DNA of 5,360 bases, from positions 1 to 5,360 of the forward strand of contig JAFYUG010000255.1 of assembly GCA_017558545.1 (NCBI GenBank), in the 5' to 3' direction. Source of the stretch: Oscillospiraceae bacterium. GTDB taxonomy: Bacteria > Bacillota > Clostridia > Oscillospirales > Oscillospiraceae. This document shows, piece after piece, positions 1 to 5,127 of the stretch. How positions within the stretch are numbered: the stretch's first letter is position 1; the number at the start of each line of letters is the position of its first letter. The notes under the pieces were generated by a model, which saw nothing but the letters and a program-made list of their open reading frames with translations, did no database searches and was not told the origin of the DNA. A program made the translations under genes and the position numbers.

Positions 1-1239
1 CACTTCAAAGTGGAGATGGGGGCCGGTGGACCAACCGGTGGAGCCAACGTAGCCAAGGGTTTCTCCTCTGCTTACGCTCTGACCAACGCTAACAGCCATG
101 GAGCTCATATGAGCATAAAGGGTGGAGTTGCCGTCAGCATGATAGACAACAACATAGTAGCCATAAGAAGAGCTATATTCTGCAATGCCGACAGTACCGG
201 ACTGGGCGGCGCCGATAGTTGCGCCGGAGTTTGCTGCAATGTCAACACCTGCATGATACTTGGTGGTGCCAAATATGGGGTGGACACGGTAGCCAAAGCA
301 GCTGGTTATGTAAGTGCTGGACTGGGTGGGCCAGTAGTAACCGCCGCCGGTGTTGGTGCCAACGGAAGGCTGGGTGCTCTGGTTGGCATTGGGTCTCTGC
401 TGCTGTGCGGCCTGCTGGTTCTGCTGCTGCTGAGCCTGCTGCTGCTGAATTATTGCCTGCTGGCGCTGCCACTCGGCAAGTTCTTCGCGCTTCTGCTCGA
501 TTTTGGCATTGACCTCAACTTCGAGAAGCTGGTTTTCATAGTAGGCATCGGTGTAAGCCTCAAGATCCTCTTCAAGCTCCTGAATCATAACATAGGCGCT
601 TTCGATTTCACCTTCAAGCCTTTCCTTCTCTTCCAGCAGTTCGCTCTTTTTTTCCTGCTGTCGAGCCTGAATGCCTTCATACTCGGCCTTTACTTCCTCA
701 ACAAACTCTCTGGCGGCAACATACTCAGCCTCCAGATTCTGGTCATGGAGCATGATGTCCATGATATCATCAAGGCGACCAAGCATTTCGGAAATGCTTC
801 CGGCCTTAAGAACATAGGAAAGATAGGACCAGTTGCTGTTTTCTTCCATTGCGCGAACGCGTCCGCAGTAAATATCAAACTGCTTTTCTTCGGCGGCAAT
901 GGCCTCAGCCAGCTCGGTTTCCTTGTCGGAAATCATCTGATCATAGAGAGCAATCTGCTCGTTTATGATTTCAATCTCCTGACGATTGAGCTCGTTCTGC
1001 TTATCGAGAGCTTCCTTACGCTCGATCACAGAGGCTTTTTCGCTCTTGAGCGCATCCATCTGCTCAATAACAAGCTGCTGCTGGTCACGAATGGACTGGC
1101 GCTCGTCTTCAAGGGCGTCAATATCAGCCTGGCTGATAGCGCCGGCGGTCATGCTGCCAACGCCAACCATAAGAAGACCGAACACAAGCACAACAGCAAG
1201 TATAAGGCAGACTATGCGGACAAACTTTTTATTAGACAT
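1..1239 (-). CDS. Secreted coiled-coil M23 (LytM-type) peptidoglycan endopeptidase, FtsEX partner; C-terminus cut by window edge
   Basis: The 413 visible codons start at ATG 1239 and run off the left edge, so the 3' end is missing. Residues 1-34 form a signal peptide: a KK n-region, a hydrophobic core at about 9-28 and a likely cleavage after Ala-Gly-Ala34. Residues 36-255 are rich in Glu, Gln, Lys and Leu and predict a long coiled coil. Within it, about 126-175 (RVRAMEENSNWSYLSYVL, then GRLDDIMDI) resembles the PcsB/CwlO coiled-coil family. A Gln-rich linker follows (258-282). The M23 domain starts near 306 and has H329-A-G-V-D333, H377 (LYAHM) and the terminal H408-L-H410, which match the zinc ligands and catalytic histidines of LytM-type enzymes. 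It probably cleaves peptide cross-links outside the membrane during division or growth. It lies 17 nt after ftsX, as expected for the FtsEX effector. M23 assignment is firm; cleavage specificity is unknown. Confidence 0.93.
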   Translation of the reverse strand, partial: MSNKKFVRIVCLILAVVLVFGLLMVGVGSMTAGAISQADIDALEDERQSIRDQQQLVIEQMDALKSEKASVIERKEALDKQNELNRQEIEIINEQIALYDQMISDKETELAEAIAAEEKQFDIYCGRVRAMEENSNWSYLSYVLKAGSISEMLGRLDDIMDIMLHDQNLEAEYVAAREFVEEVKAEYEGIQARQQEKKSELLEEKERLEGEIESAYVMIQELEEDLEAYTDAYYENQLLEVEVNAKIEQKREELAEWQRQQAIIQQQQAQQQQNQQAAQQQRPNANQSTQPSVGTNTGGGYYWPTQSSTYITSCFGYRVHPIFGTTKYHAGVDIAANSGATIGAAQSGTVGIAEYSSSYGYYVVVYHADGNSTLYAHMSSMAVSVGQSVSRGETLGYVGSTGWSTGPHLHFEV

Positions 1240-1245
1240 AAATTT

Positions 1246-1252
1246 CTCCTTA
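1246..1252 (-). promoter_or_regulatory. Ribosome binding site of the M23 peptidase gene
   Basis: TAAGGAG sits 6 nt before ATG 1239, inside the 17-nt gap after the ftsX stop codon. No promoter fits in that gap, so the peptidase is probably translated from the ftsEX transcript with its own strong initiation site. Confidence 0.85.
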
Positions 1253-1256
1253 GGGC

Positions 1257-2144
1257 TTATATCTTGAGATAATTTCTAATGGCTACGCTGCTTCCGAAGA
1301 CGCCAACAAGGAGGCCGATGCCAAGGAAGATGGCAAGCATGGGAATAAGAAGTATCTCAAAGGCTACCACATTGACTATGCCGCCAATAATGGTTGCCAT
1401 CAGTTTTTCAGTGAGCAGGCTATAGAGACCCCATTCAATGAAGAATGCAACGCCGCCACCCAGAAGGCCAAGAATCATGCCTTCCACAACAAAGGGGAAG
1501 CGAATGAAGGCGTTGCTTGCGCCAACCATCTTCATAATAGCAATCTCTTCCTTGCGGCTATAGGTTGCAAGCTTAATGGTGTTATTCATAATGAATACGC
1601 TGACAACAAAGAGTATTGCAATGATAACAAAGGAAACAAGGCTGATAATATTGCGGATGGTGATTATAGCGCGGCTGATTTCCAGCTCGGCTCCAACATC
1701 GGCAATGCCGTTGATGGCCTTGATATCCTGTGCAGTGGTCTCCACCAGGGAGAGGTCCTCAAGATGGATAACATATCTATGGCGAAGGGTGGTATCGGGC
1801 AGGTCATCGAAGCGGGTATCATCGTCATACTCAGCTTTGAAGCTCTCAAAAGCTTCCTGACGGGTTACGAAGGTAACGGAGCTGACGTTGCTTACGGCTT
1901 CAAGACGAGTGCCGATGGCCATAGCCTCTTCATCGGAAAGTTCATCCTCAACGAAGGCCAGGATTTCGTTATCCTGCTCCATATCGCTAATCATAGAGTC
2001 GATATTGAAGCTGAGGAGGGAGAAGCTGCCCATAATGATAAGGCAGGCCACAATAATGGTCACGGATGCAAAGGACATGAATCCGTGGGTGAAAATGCTT
2101 TTTATGCCCTCTTTGATGAGGTAAAAGAATCTATTAAGCTTCAT
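1257..2144 (-). CDS. ftsX: Cell division ABC transporter-like membrane subunit FtsX
   Basis: Predicted 295 aa, a normal length for FtsX. The N-terminus MKLNRFFYLIKEGIKSIF is typical of Firmicute FtsX. Transmembrane helices are visible at about 24-46, 166-186, 217-236 and 263-285. The segment 47-163 between the first two helices is the large extracellular loop, acidic here, which in known FtsEX systems binds the coiled coil of the hydrolase. Residues 197-210 (RKEEIAIMKMVGAS) match the cytoplasmic coupling segment typical of FtsX/MacB-type permeases. FtsX passes the ATPase cycle of FtsE to the extracellular effector and does not transport a solute. I chose ATG 2144, which overlaps the ftsE 3' end by 11 nt. 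The frame is also open to a GTG at 2171, but that adds a non-conserved MTEWMGTTH leader. Upstream ATG 2159 is another alternative. Confidence 0.95.
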   Translation of the reverse strand: MKLNRFFYLIKEGIKSIFTHGFMSFASVTIIVACLIIMGSFSLLSFNIDSMISDMEQDNEILAFVEDELSDEEAMAIGTRLEAVSNVSSVTFVTRQEAFESFKAEYDDDTRFDDLPDTTLRHRYVIHLEDLSLVETTAQDIKAINGIADVGAELEISRAIITIRNIISLVSFVIIAILFVVSVFIMNNTIKLATYSRKEEIAIMKMVGASNAFIRFPFVVEGMILGLLGGGVAFFIEWGLYSLLTEKLMATIIGGIVNVVAFEILLIPMLAIFLGIGLLVGVFGSSVAIRNYLKI

Positions 2145-2823
2145 ATGCGTAGTACCCATCCATTCCGTCACTGACTATGCTGCCATTTTCAATGGAGATA
2201 ACTCTCTTGGCAAAGGCATTAACCAGTTCCTTTTCATGAGTTACCACCAAAACGGTGGTACCCAGTTCGTTGATCTTCTGGAGCAGAAGCATAAGCTCAA
2301 GACTCTTTGCGGGGTCAAGGTTGCCGGTGGGCTCGTCTGCAATGATAAGGCGAGGACGATTTACAAGAGCTCTTGCAACTGCAACACGCTGCTGCTCACC
2401 GCCGGAAAGCTCCTGAGGCAGGCGCTTCTCGCGACCTTCAAGGCCAACAAGCTTAAGAACATAGGGCACTCTTTCGCGAATTTCCCTCTTGCTTGCGCCA
2501 ACAACATGCATTGCAAATGCAACATTGTCATAAACGGTTTTATCGTCTATAAGACGGAAATCCTGGAAAATAACACCCAAAGTGCGGCGAAATTTAGGCA
2601 GTCTGCGGCGGCGGATATGGGTAAGGTCAAAGCCGTTTACACTAATCTCGCCTTCATTTGCCTTGATTTCGCCTGTGAGAAGTTTGATGATGGTGGTCTT
2701 ACCGGAGCCGGAAGGGCCAACGAGAAAGACAAATTCGCCTTCATCAATATTAAGACTGAGATGATCTGTTGCCAATGTTCCGCTGGTTTTATATACCATG
2801 GAAACATCCTTCATAGATACCAT
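2134..2823 (-). CDS. ftsE: Cell division ATP-binding protein FtsE
   Basis: Predicted 229 aa, the usual FtsE length. ABC ATPase motifs are all present: Walker A GPSGSGKT (36-43), Q-loop Gln87 (VIFQDFRL, a typical FtsE sequence), signature LSGGEQQR (139-146), Walker B LIIADEPT (159-166) with catalytic Glu164, D-loop GNLD (167-170) and H-loop His196. It is the cytoplasmic nucleotide-binding subunit that pairs with FtsX and powers activation of septal or lateral-wall hydrolysis. The start at ATG 2823 is set by a GGAGGA site 7 nt upstream. The in-frame ATG at 2838 adds MEECF and has no ribosome binding site; its own first codons form the Shine-Dalgarno of the downstream start. The gene overlaps ftsX, so the two are probably translationally coupled. 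It follows the CdaR-like gene in the same direction, 80 nt away with a hairpin between. Confidence 0.96.
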   Translation of the reverse strand: MVSMKDVSMVYKTSGTLATDHLSLNIDEGEFVFLVGPSGSGKTTIIKLLTGEIKANEGEISVNGFDLTHIRRRRLPKFRRTLGVIFQDFRLIDDKTVYDNVAFAMHVVGASKREIRERVPYVLKLVGLEGREKRLPQELSGGEQQRVAVARALVNRPRLIIADEPTGNLDPAKSLELMLLLQKINELGTTVLVVTHEKELVNAFAKRVISIENGSIVSDGMDGYYAYEA

Positions 2824-2830
2824 AAAACAT

Positions 2831-2836
2831 TCCTCC
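2831..2836 (-). promoter_or_regulatory. Ribosome binding site deciding the ftsE start
   Basis: GGAGGA lies 7 nt before ATG 2823 and overlaps the sequence ATGGAGGAA that would encode the start of a longer version from ATG 2838. The position supports the shorter ftsE, whose N-terminus MVSMKDVSMVYK aligns with the normal beginning of the family. Confidence 0.85.
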
Positions 2837-2849
2837 ATTTTACAAGGAT

Positions 2850-2855
2850 ACTATA
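2850..2855 (-). promoter_or_regulatory. Possible -10 element upstream of ftsE
   Basis: TATAGT on the minus strand matches 5 of 6 positions of the sigma-A -10 consensus, just after the hairpin and about 27 nt before the ftsE start. No good -35 is found 16-18 bases upstream (GCAACT at 17 bases), so this is a weak proposal. ftsE could instead be reached by read-through from the upstream regulator. Confidence 0.3.
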
Positions 2856-2856
2856 C

Positions 2857-2893
2857 AGGCAAAAAGCATCAAAGTTGCCTCTGATGCTTGCCT
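2857..2893 (-). terminator. Hairpin between the CdaR-like gene and ftsE, possible weak intrinsic terminator
   Basis: The inverted repeat has arms 2857-2871 and 2882-2893 around a 10-nt loop. On the minus strand, AAGCATCA pairs with TGATGCTT and is followed by a short T run (TTTTT, the first two in the stem), then TTGCCT, which can pair with the outer AGGCAA if three bases bulge. It starts 11 nt after the regulator's stop codon, where a terminator is expected. The T run is short and interrupted by GCC, so termination is probably incomplete. Confidence 0.55.
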
Positions 2894-2903
2894 AAAAATC
2901 ATA

Positions 2904-3995
2904 TTAATACTGTTTATTCTGGGAATTGAGGTATTTTTTAACCATAAGAGCAACCTTGAAAATAATTGCATGGTCAAACTCTCGGAGATCCAGACCGGTA
3001 AGCTTTTTGATCTTCTCAAGACGATAAACAAGAGTGTTTCTGTGAACGAAGAGCTTGCGGCTGGTTTCGGAAACGTTCAGGTTATTCTCGAAGAACTTGT
3101 TGATGGTGAAGAGAGTTTCATGGTCAAGACTCTCAATGGGATTCTTCTTGAATACTTCGGAGAGGAACATTTCGCAAAGGGTGGTGGGGAGCTGATAGAT
3201 AATGCGGCCAAGGCCGAGATTTTCATAGTGGATGATGGAGTTATCATCGTCGAAAACCTTGCCAACTTCGATGGCAACCTGAGCTTCCTTATAACGGTCA
3301 GCCAGTTCTCTCAGATGGCGGGCGGTGGTGCCGATACCGATAACGGTCTTGATGCCCAGCTCCTTATTCATAGCAGATTCAATGTTCTCTGCAATTGCGA
3401 AAAGCTCGGGATTATCATAGTTGGGGGACATTTCCTTAATAAGGACAAGGTCGCTTTCAGAAATGGAAAGGACAAAATCTCTCTGTCTATCGGGGAAGAG
3501 GCTCTGAAGAAGCTCGATAGCGGTTACATCGCTCTTACCAACCTGACGGACAAGGAAAACAACGCGGTGAAGGTCGGCAGCAAAGTGGAGTTCCTTTGCG
3601 CGGACATAAACATCGCCGGGGAGAATATTATCGGAAATGATGTTCTTTATGAAGGTGGCCTTATCATGCTTCTCTTCATAATTGGTCTTTGCCTCGCTCA
3701 TAGCAACAGCGGCAATGATGCAGACACATCTTGCAACACTATCAAGACCATTTACGAAAACAGCATAGTCAAACTGGGAGTCAACGCCGCCGAAAAGCTT
3801 ATATGTACGGTTGCCAATGGTATAAATCTGATCAGGAGATTCGCCGGTAATAGCCTGAACATCATCAAGGAAGGAACCGATCATGCTCAGTTCGTTGCAG
3901 GCAACAACAAAGCCCTGATTATTGACAACACCAAAGGTGCGGTCGGTGGCATCCTTCATCTGGATTATAACACTCTGAAAAATCCTGTTGGACAT
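2904..3995 (-). CDS. CdaR/PucR-family transcriptional regulator with C-terminal HTH
   Basis: Predicted 363 aa, starting at ATG 3995 behind AGGGAGG with 8-nt spacing. Residues 305-334 contain the helix-turn-helix: SETSRKLFVHRNTLVYRLEK carries the HRNTL-YRL signature of the PucR C-terminal HTH (HTH_30), followed by KIKKLTGLDL. Residues about 135-255 resemble the degenerate GGDEF-like domain found in CdaR/PucR proteins and include GIKTVIGIGTTARHLRELADRYKEAQ. Residues 1-100 form a small alpha/beta sensor-like domain (FGVVNNQGFVVACNELSMIG), PAS-like in appearance, which I cannot assign to the sugar-diacid domain of classical CdaR; the ligand is unknown. A helical linker (about 101-128) joins the two parts. 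The protein is cytoplasmic and DNA binding. It has its own promoter and lies upstream of and parallel to ftsEX; its targets are unproven, and autoregulation is plausible from the repeated sites around its promoter. Confidence 0.88.
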   Translation of the reverse strand: MSNRIFQSVIIQMKDATDRTFGVVNNQGFVVACNELSMIGSFLDDVQAITGESPDQIYTIGNRTYKLFGGVDSQFDYAVFVNGLDSVARCVCIIAAVAMSEAKTNYEEKHDKATFIKNIISDNILPGDVYVRAKELHFAADLHRVVFLVRQVGKSDVTAIELLQSLFPDRQRDFVLSISESDLVLIKEMSPNYDNPELFAIAENIESAMNKELGIKTVIGIGTTARHLRELADRYKEAQVAIEVGKVFDDDNSIIHYENLGLGRIIYQLPTTLCEMFLSEVFKKNPIESLDHETLFTINKFFENNLNVSETSRKLFVHRNTLVYRLEKIKKLTGLDLREFDHAIIFKVALMVKKYLNSQNKQY

Positions 3996-4003
3996 GATAT
4001 TAT

Positions 4004-4010
4004 CCTCCCT
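4004..4010 (-). promoter_or_regulatory. Ribosome binding site of the CdaR-like regulator
   Basis: AGGGAGG is placed 8 nt before ATG 3995 and supports that start codon. Confidence 0.85.
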
Positions 4011-4061
4011 AATATTCGATTTTGCATCTTGCCAAATAATAGCAGATACAAAAAATTTATA

Positions 4062-4069
4062 TACAAATT
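4062..4069. repeat. TACAAATT site, downstream of the regulator's -10
   Basis: An exact copy of the repeated 8-mer lying about 12-20 bases downstream of the -10 in the direction of transcription. It is inverted relative to the copy at 4114-4121; their centres are 52 bases apart, about five helical turns, so the pair brackets the core promoter. Binding is inference. Confidence 0.5.
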
Positions 4070-4081
4070 ACACTAAACCAT

Positions 4082-4110
4082 ATAATACAATAATGACAAA
4101 TAAATTTCAA
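4082..4110 (-). promoter_or_regulatory. Sigma-A promoter of the CdaR-like regulator
   Basis: On the minus strand, -35 TTGAAA (4105-4110) and -10 TATTAT (4082-4087) are separated by 17 bases; each box matches 5 of 6 consensus positions. Transcription should start near 4075, leaving a leader of about 80 nt before ATG 3995. Confidence 0.75.
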
Positions 4111-4113
4111 TAG

Positions 4114-4121
4114 AATTTGTA
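4114..4121. repeat. AATTTGTA site, immediately upstream of the regulator's -35
   Basis: An exact copy of the 8-mer ending 3 bases from the -35 box. It is flanked by the same GTGTA letters (minus strand AGTGTACAAATTC) that precede the downstream copy (AGTGTAATTTGTA). Confidence 0.5.
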
Positions 4122-4176
4122 CACTTTTTAGACAAAAAACAAAATTTATTGTTAAATAGTTGAATTTTCGTGCATC

Positions 4177-4209
4177 AAATTTGTATCTTTCAACAGTGGA
4201 TACAAATTT
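4177..4209. repeat. Perfect 11-bp inverted repeat, candidate operator
   Basis: AAATTTGTATC (4177-4187) and GATACAAATTT (4199-4209) are exact reverse complements separated by 11 bases, so the arm centres are 22 bases apart (about two helical turns). With a one-base bulge (C4176) the symmetry extends to GCAT (4172-4175) and ATGC (4210-4213). It lies about 70-100 bases upstream of the regulator's -35. The stem is nearly all A/T and lacks a suitable adjoining T run on the minus strand, so a dimeric protein-binding site is more likely than a terminator. Confidence 0.6.
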
Positions 4210-4290
4210 ATGCTTAATTTTTAATTGATTTTGCCCATTTGGTTATTATGACAAATCCGTCATTTTACATAATTAACATAATATCATTTT

Positions 4291-4328
4291 CCAAAGAAAA
4301 AGACGCGGAGAGAAGCTTCTCCGCGTCT
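4291..4328 (-). terminator. Intrinsic terminator of the rsuA-like gene
   Basis: A perfect 11-bp G+C-rich stem (4301-4311 with 4318-4328, AGACGCGGAGA/TCTCCGCGTCT) closes a 6-nt loop and is followed on the minus strand by TTTTCTTT. It begins 5 nt after the stop codon at 4334. This separates the gene from the regulator downstream. Confidence 0.93.
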
Positions 4329-4333
4329 AAAAT

Positions 4334-5041
4334 TTATTCAAAAATTTTATTAATTTCCTCTTCGGTAAGCTCTCTGAACTCACCGGGTTTAAGCTTTTCA
4401 TCAAGGCTCAGACCGCCAATGCTAAGTCTGTGAAGGGCTGTAACATGCTTTCCACGAGAGGCAAACATGCGTTTTACCTGGTGATATTTGCCTTCATAAA
4501 CAGTTGCAAGACCAACACTGGGGCGTTCTATACTAAGATGGGCGCTCATACACTTTGTACCGTCTGAAAGTGTTATTCCCTCTTCAAAGGCGCGGATATC
4601 ACTTTCGTCCAGGATGCCCGTTACTGCTGCGCGATATACCTTGGGAACATGGCGCTTGGGAGTGATGATACTATGAGAAAAGCTGCCGTCATTGGTTATA
4701 AGGAGAAGGCCGGTTGTGTCCTTATCCAAACGGCCAACAGGGAAAAGCTCCTGTTTGCGGAGGCTTTCAGGCAAAAGATCAATAACTGTTTCCTGTCCGG
4801 CATCCTCGGTTGCAGAGAGAACGCCGTTTGGCTTATTCATCATAATATAGCGATTGCACTTATAATCTATTTTCTCACCATTAATGAAAATCTCGGAAAC
4901 ATCAGGGTCAACCTTGATTTCGCCATTGGGAGCTATGAAATTATCAACTCTAACCTTGCCTTTTTTGATTAAATCCTTTGCCTCTCTTCGAGAAGCAAGT
5001 CCGGAATCCGCAATGAGTTTATCAAGTCTAACAAGGGCCAT
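4334..5041 (-). CDS. rsuA: 16S rRNA pseudouridine synthase, RsuA type
   Basis: Predicted 235 aa, close to E. coli RsuA in length. The N-terminal S4 RNA-binding domain spans about 1-60 (RLDKLIADSGLASRREAKDL at 5-24). The catalytic domain contains MNKPNGVLSA (68-77) and GRLDKDTTGLLLITNDG (103-119), in which Asp106 is the expected catalytic aspartate. EGKYHQVKRMFA (183-194) is the RsuA-type version of the C-terminal motif; RluB-like enzymes carry a different sequence there. The family converts a uridine of small-subunit rRNA (U516 in E. coli) to pseudouridine on assembling 30S precursors. ATG 5041 follows AGGAG by 7 nt, and the gene has its own promoter and terminator, so it is monocistronic. 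Family is firm; the exact target base and the symbol are inferred by similarity. Confidence 0.92.
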   Translation of the reverse strand: MALVRLDKLIADSGLASRREAKDLIKKGKVRVDNFIAPNGEIKVDPDVSEIFINGEKIDYKCNRYIMMNKPNGVLSATEDAGQETVIDLLPESLRKQELFPVGRLDKDTTGLLLITNDGSFSHSIITPKRHVPKVYRAAVTGILDESDIRAFEEGITLSDGTKCMSAHLSIERPSVGLATVYEGKYHQVKRMFASRGKHVTALHRLSIGGLSLDEKLKPGEFRELTEEEINKIFE

Positions 5042-5067
5042 AATTTATCTCCTAAATAAAGTTTATA

Positions 5068-5080
5068 GCTACATTGTAGC
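5068..5080. repeat. 13-bp palindrome GCTACATTGTAGC over the rsuA-like -10
   Basis: A perfect 6-bp inverted repeat around a single central base, containing the -10 hexamer and part of its TG extension. It could be an operator at this divergent promoter or a coincidence. Confidence 0.35.
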
Positions 5081-5101
5081 ATTAATTATTACTTATTTGA
5101 A
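5073..5101 (-). promoter_or_regulatory. Promoter of the rsuA-like gene, extended -10
   Basis: On the minus strand, TGCTACAAT is an extended -10 (TGn plus a 5-of-6 hexamer, 5073-5078), with a weaker -35 TTCAAA (5096-5101) at 17-base spacing. Transcription would begin near 5066, giving a leader of about 25 nt that contains the AGGAG site at 5049-5053. Confidence 0.6.
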
Positions 5102-5115
5102 TACTTTATTTTCAA

Positions 5116-5121
5116 AGGAGG
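5116..5121 (+). promoter_or_regulatory. Ribosome binding site of the DUF4830 gene
   Basis: AGGAGG lies 6 nt before ATG 5128. No convincing plus-strand promoter was found in the 86 bases between the two divergent start codons; weak boxes exist but none has good spacing. Confidence 0.85.
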
Positions 5122-5127
5122 GAAAAA

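Larger units (their letters stand above)
4011..4300. other. A+T-rich intergenic region between the regulator and the rsuA-like gene
   Basis: About 290 bases with no convincing gene on either strand. It contains the regulator's promoter, four exact copies of AATTTGTA/TACAAATT (4062-4069, 4114-4121, 4178-4185, 4201-4208), a degenerate fifth (GATACAAAAAATTT, 4045-4058), and the T-rich tail of the rsuA-like terminator at 4291-4300. Two further similar strings, TAATGACAAAT (4091-4101) and TTATGACAAAT (4246-4256), differ at one position. The only plus-strand open frame (4239-4433) crosses the terminator and the rsuA-like gene and is not credible. Confidence 0.8.

Noticed and set aside
10..1272. A 420-codon plus-strand open frame opposite the M23 peptidase gene
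   Set aside because: Its codons are exactly antiparallel to those of the M23 gene, which lacks sense codons that would create stops in this frame. The product is low-complexity Leu/Phe-rich with no recognisable family and no ribosome binding site, whereas the minus strand shows a signal peptide and a complete M23 motif set.
2824..2838. Longer FtsE starting at ATG 2838
   Set aside because: No Shine-Dalgarno precedes it, and its own first codons contain the GGAGGA site properly spaced for ATG 2823.
2970..4076. A 368-codon plus-strand open frame opposite the CdaR-like gene
   Set aside because: It mirrors the regulator gene and matches no family I recognise, while the minus strand has a clear HTH, ribosome binding site and promoter.
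4177..4209. Inverted repeat as an intrinsic terminator
   Set aside because: The stem is almost entirely A/T, the rsuA-like transcript already has a strong terminator just upstream in its own direction, and no T run follows on the minus strand.
4045..4209. Repeated AATTTGTA sites as a CRISPR-like array or mobile-element ends
   Set aside because: The copies are only 8-11 bases, in mixed orientation with unequal spacing, and no cas gene, transposase or target-site duplication is present.
4248..4263. Short inverted repeat ATGAC/GTCAT with a 6-base spacer
   Set aside because: Five-base arms in A+T-rich DNA are expected by chance, and nothing nearby suggests a role.
4239..4433. A 64-codon plus-strand open frame
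   Set aside because: It runs through the perfect terminator stem at 4301-4328 and into the opposite strand of the rsuA-like gene, and it has no ribosome binding site.
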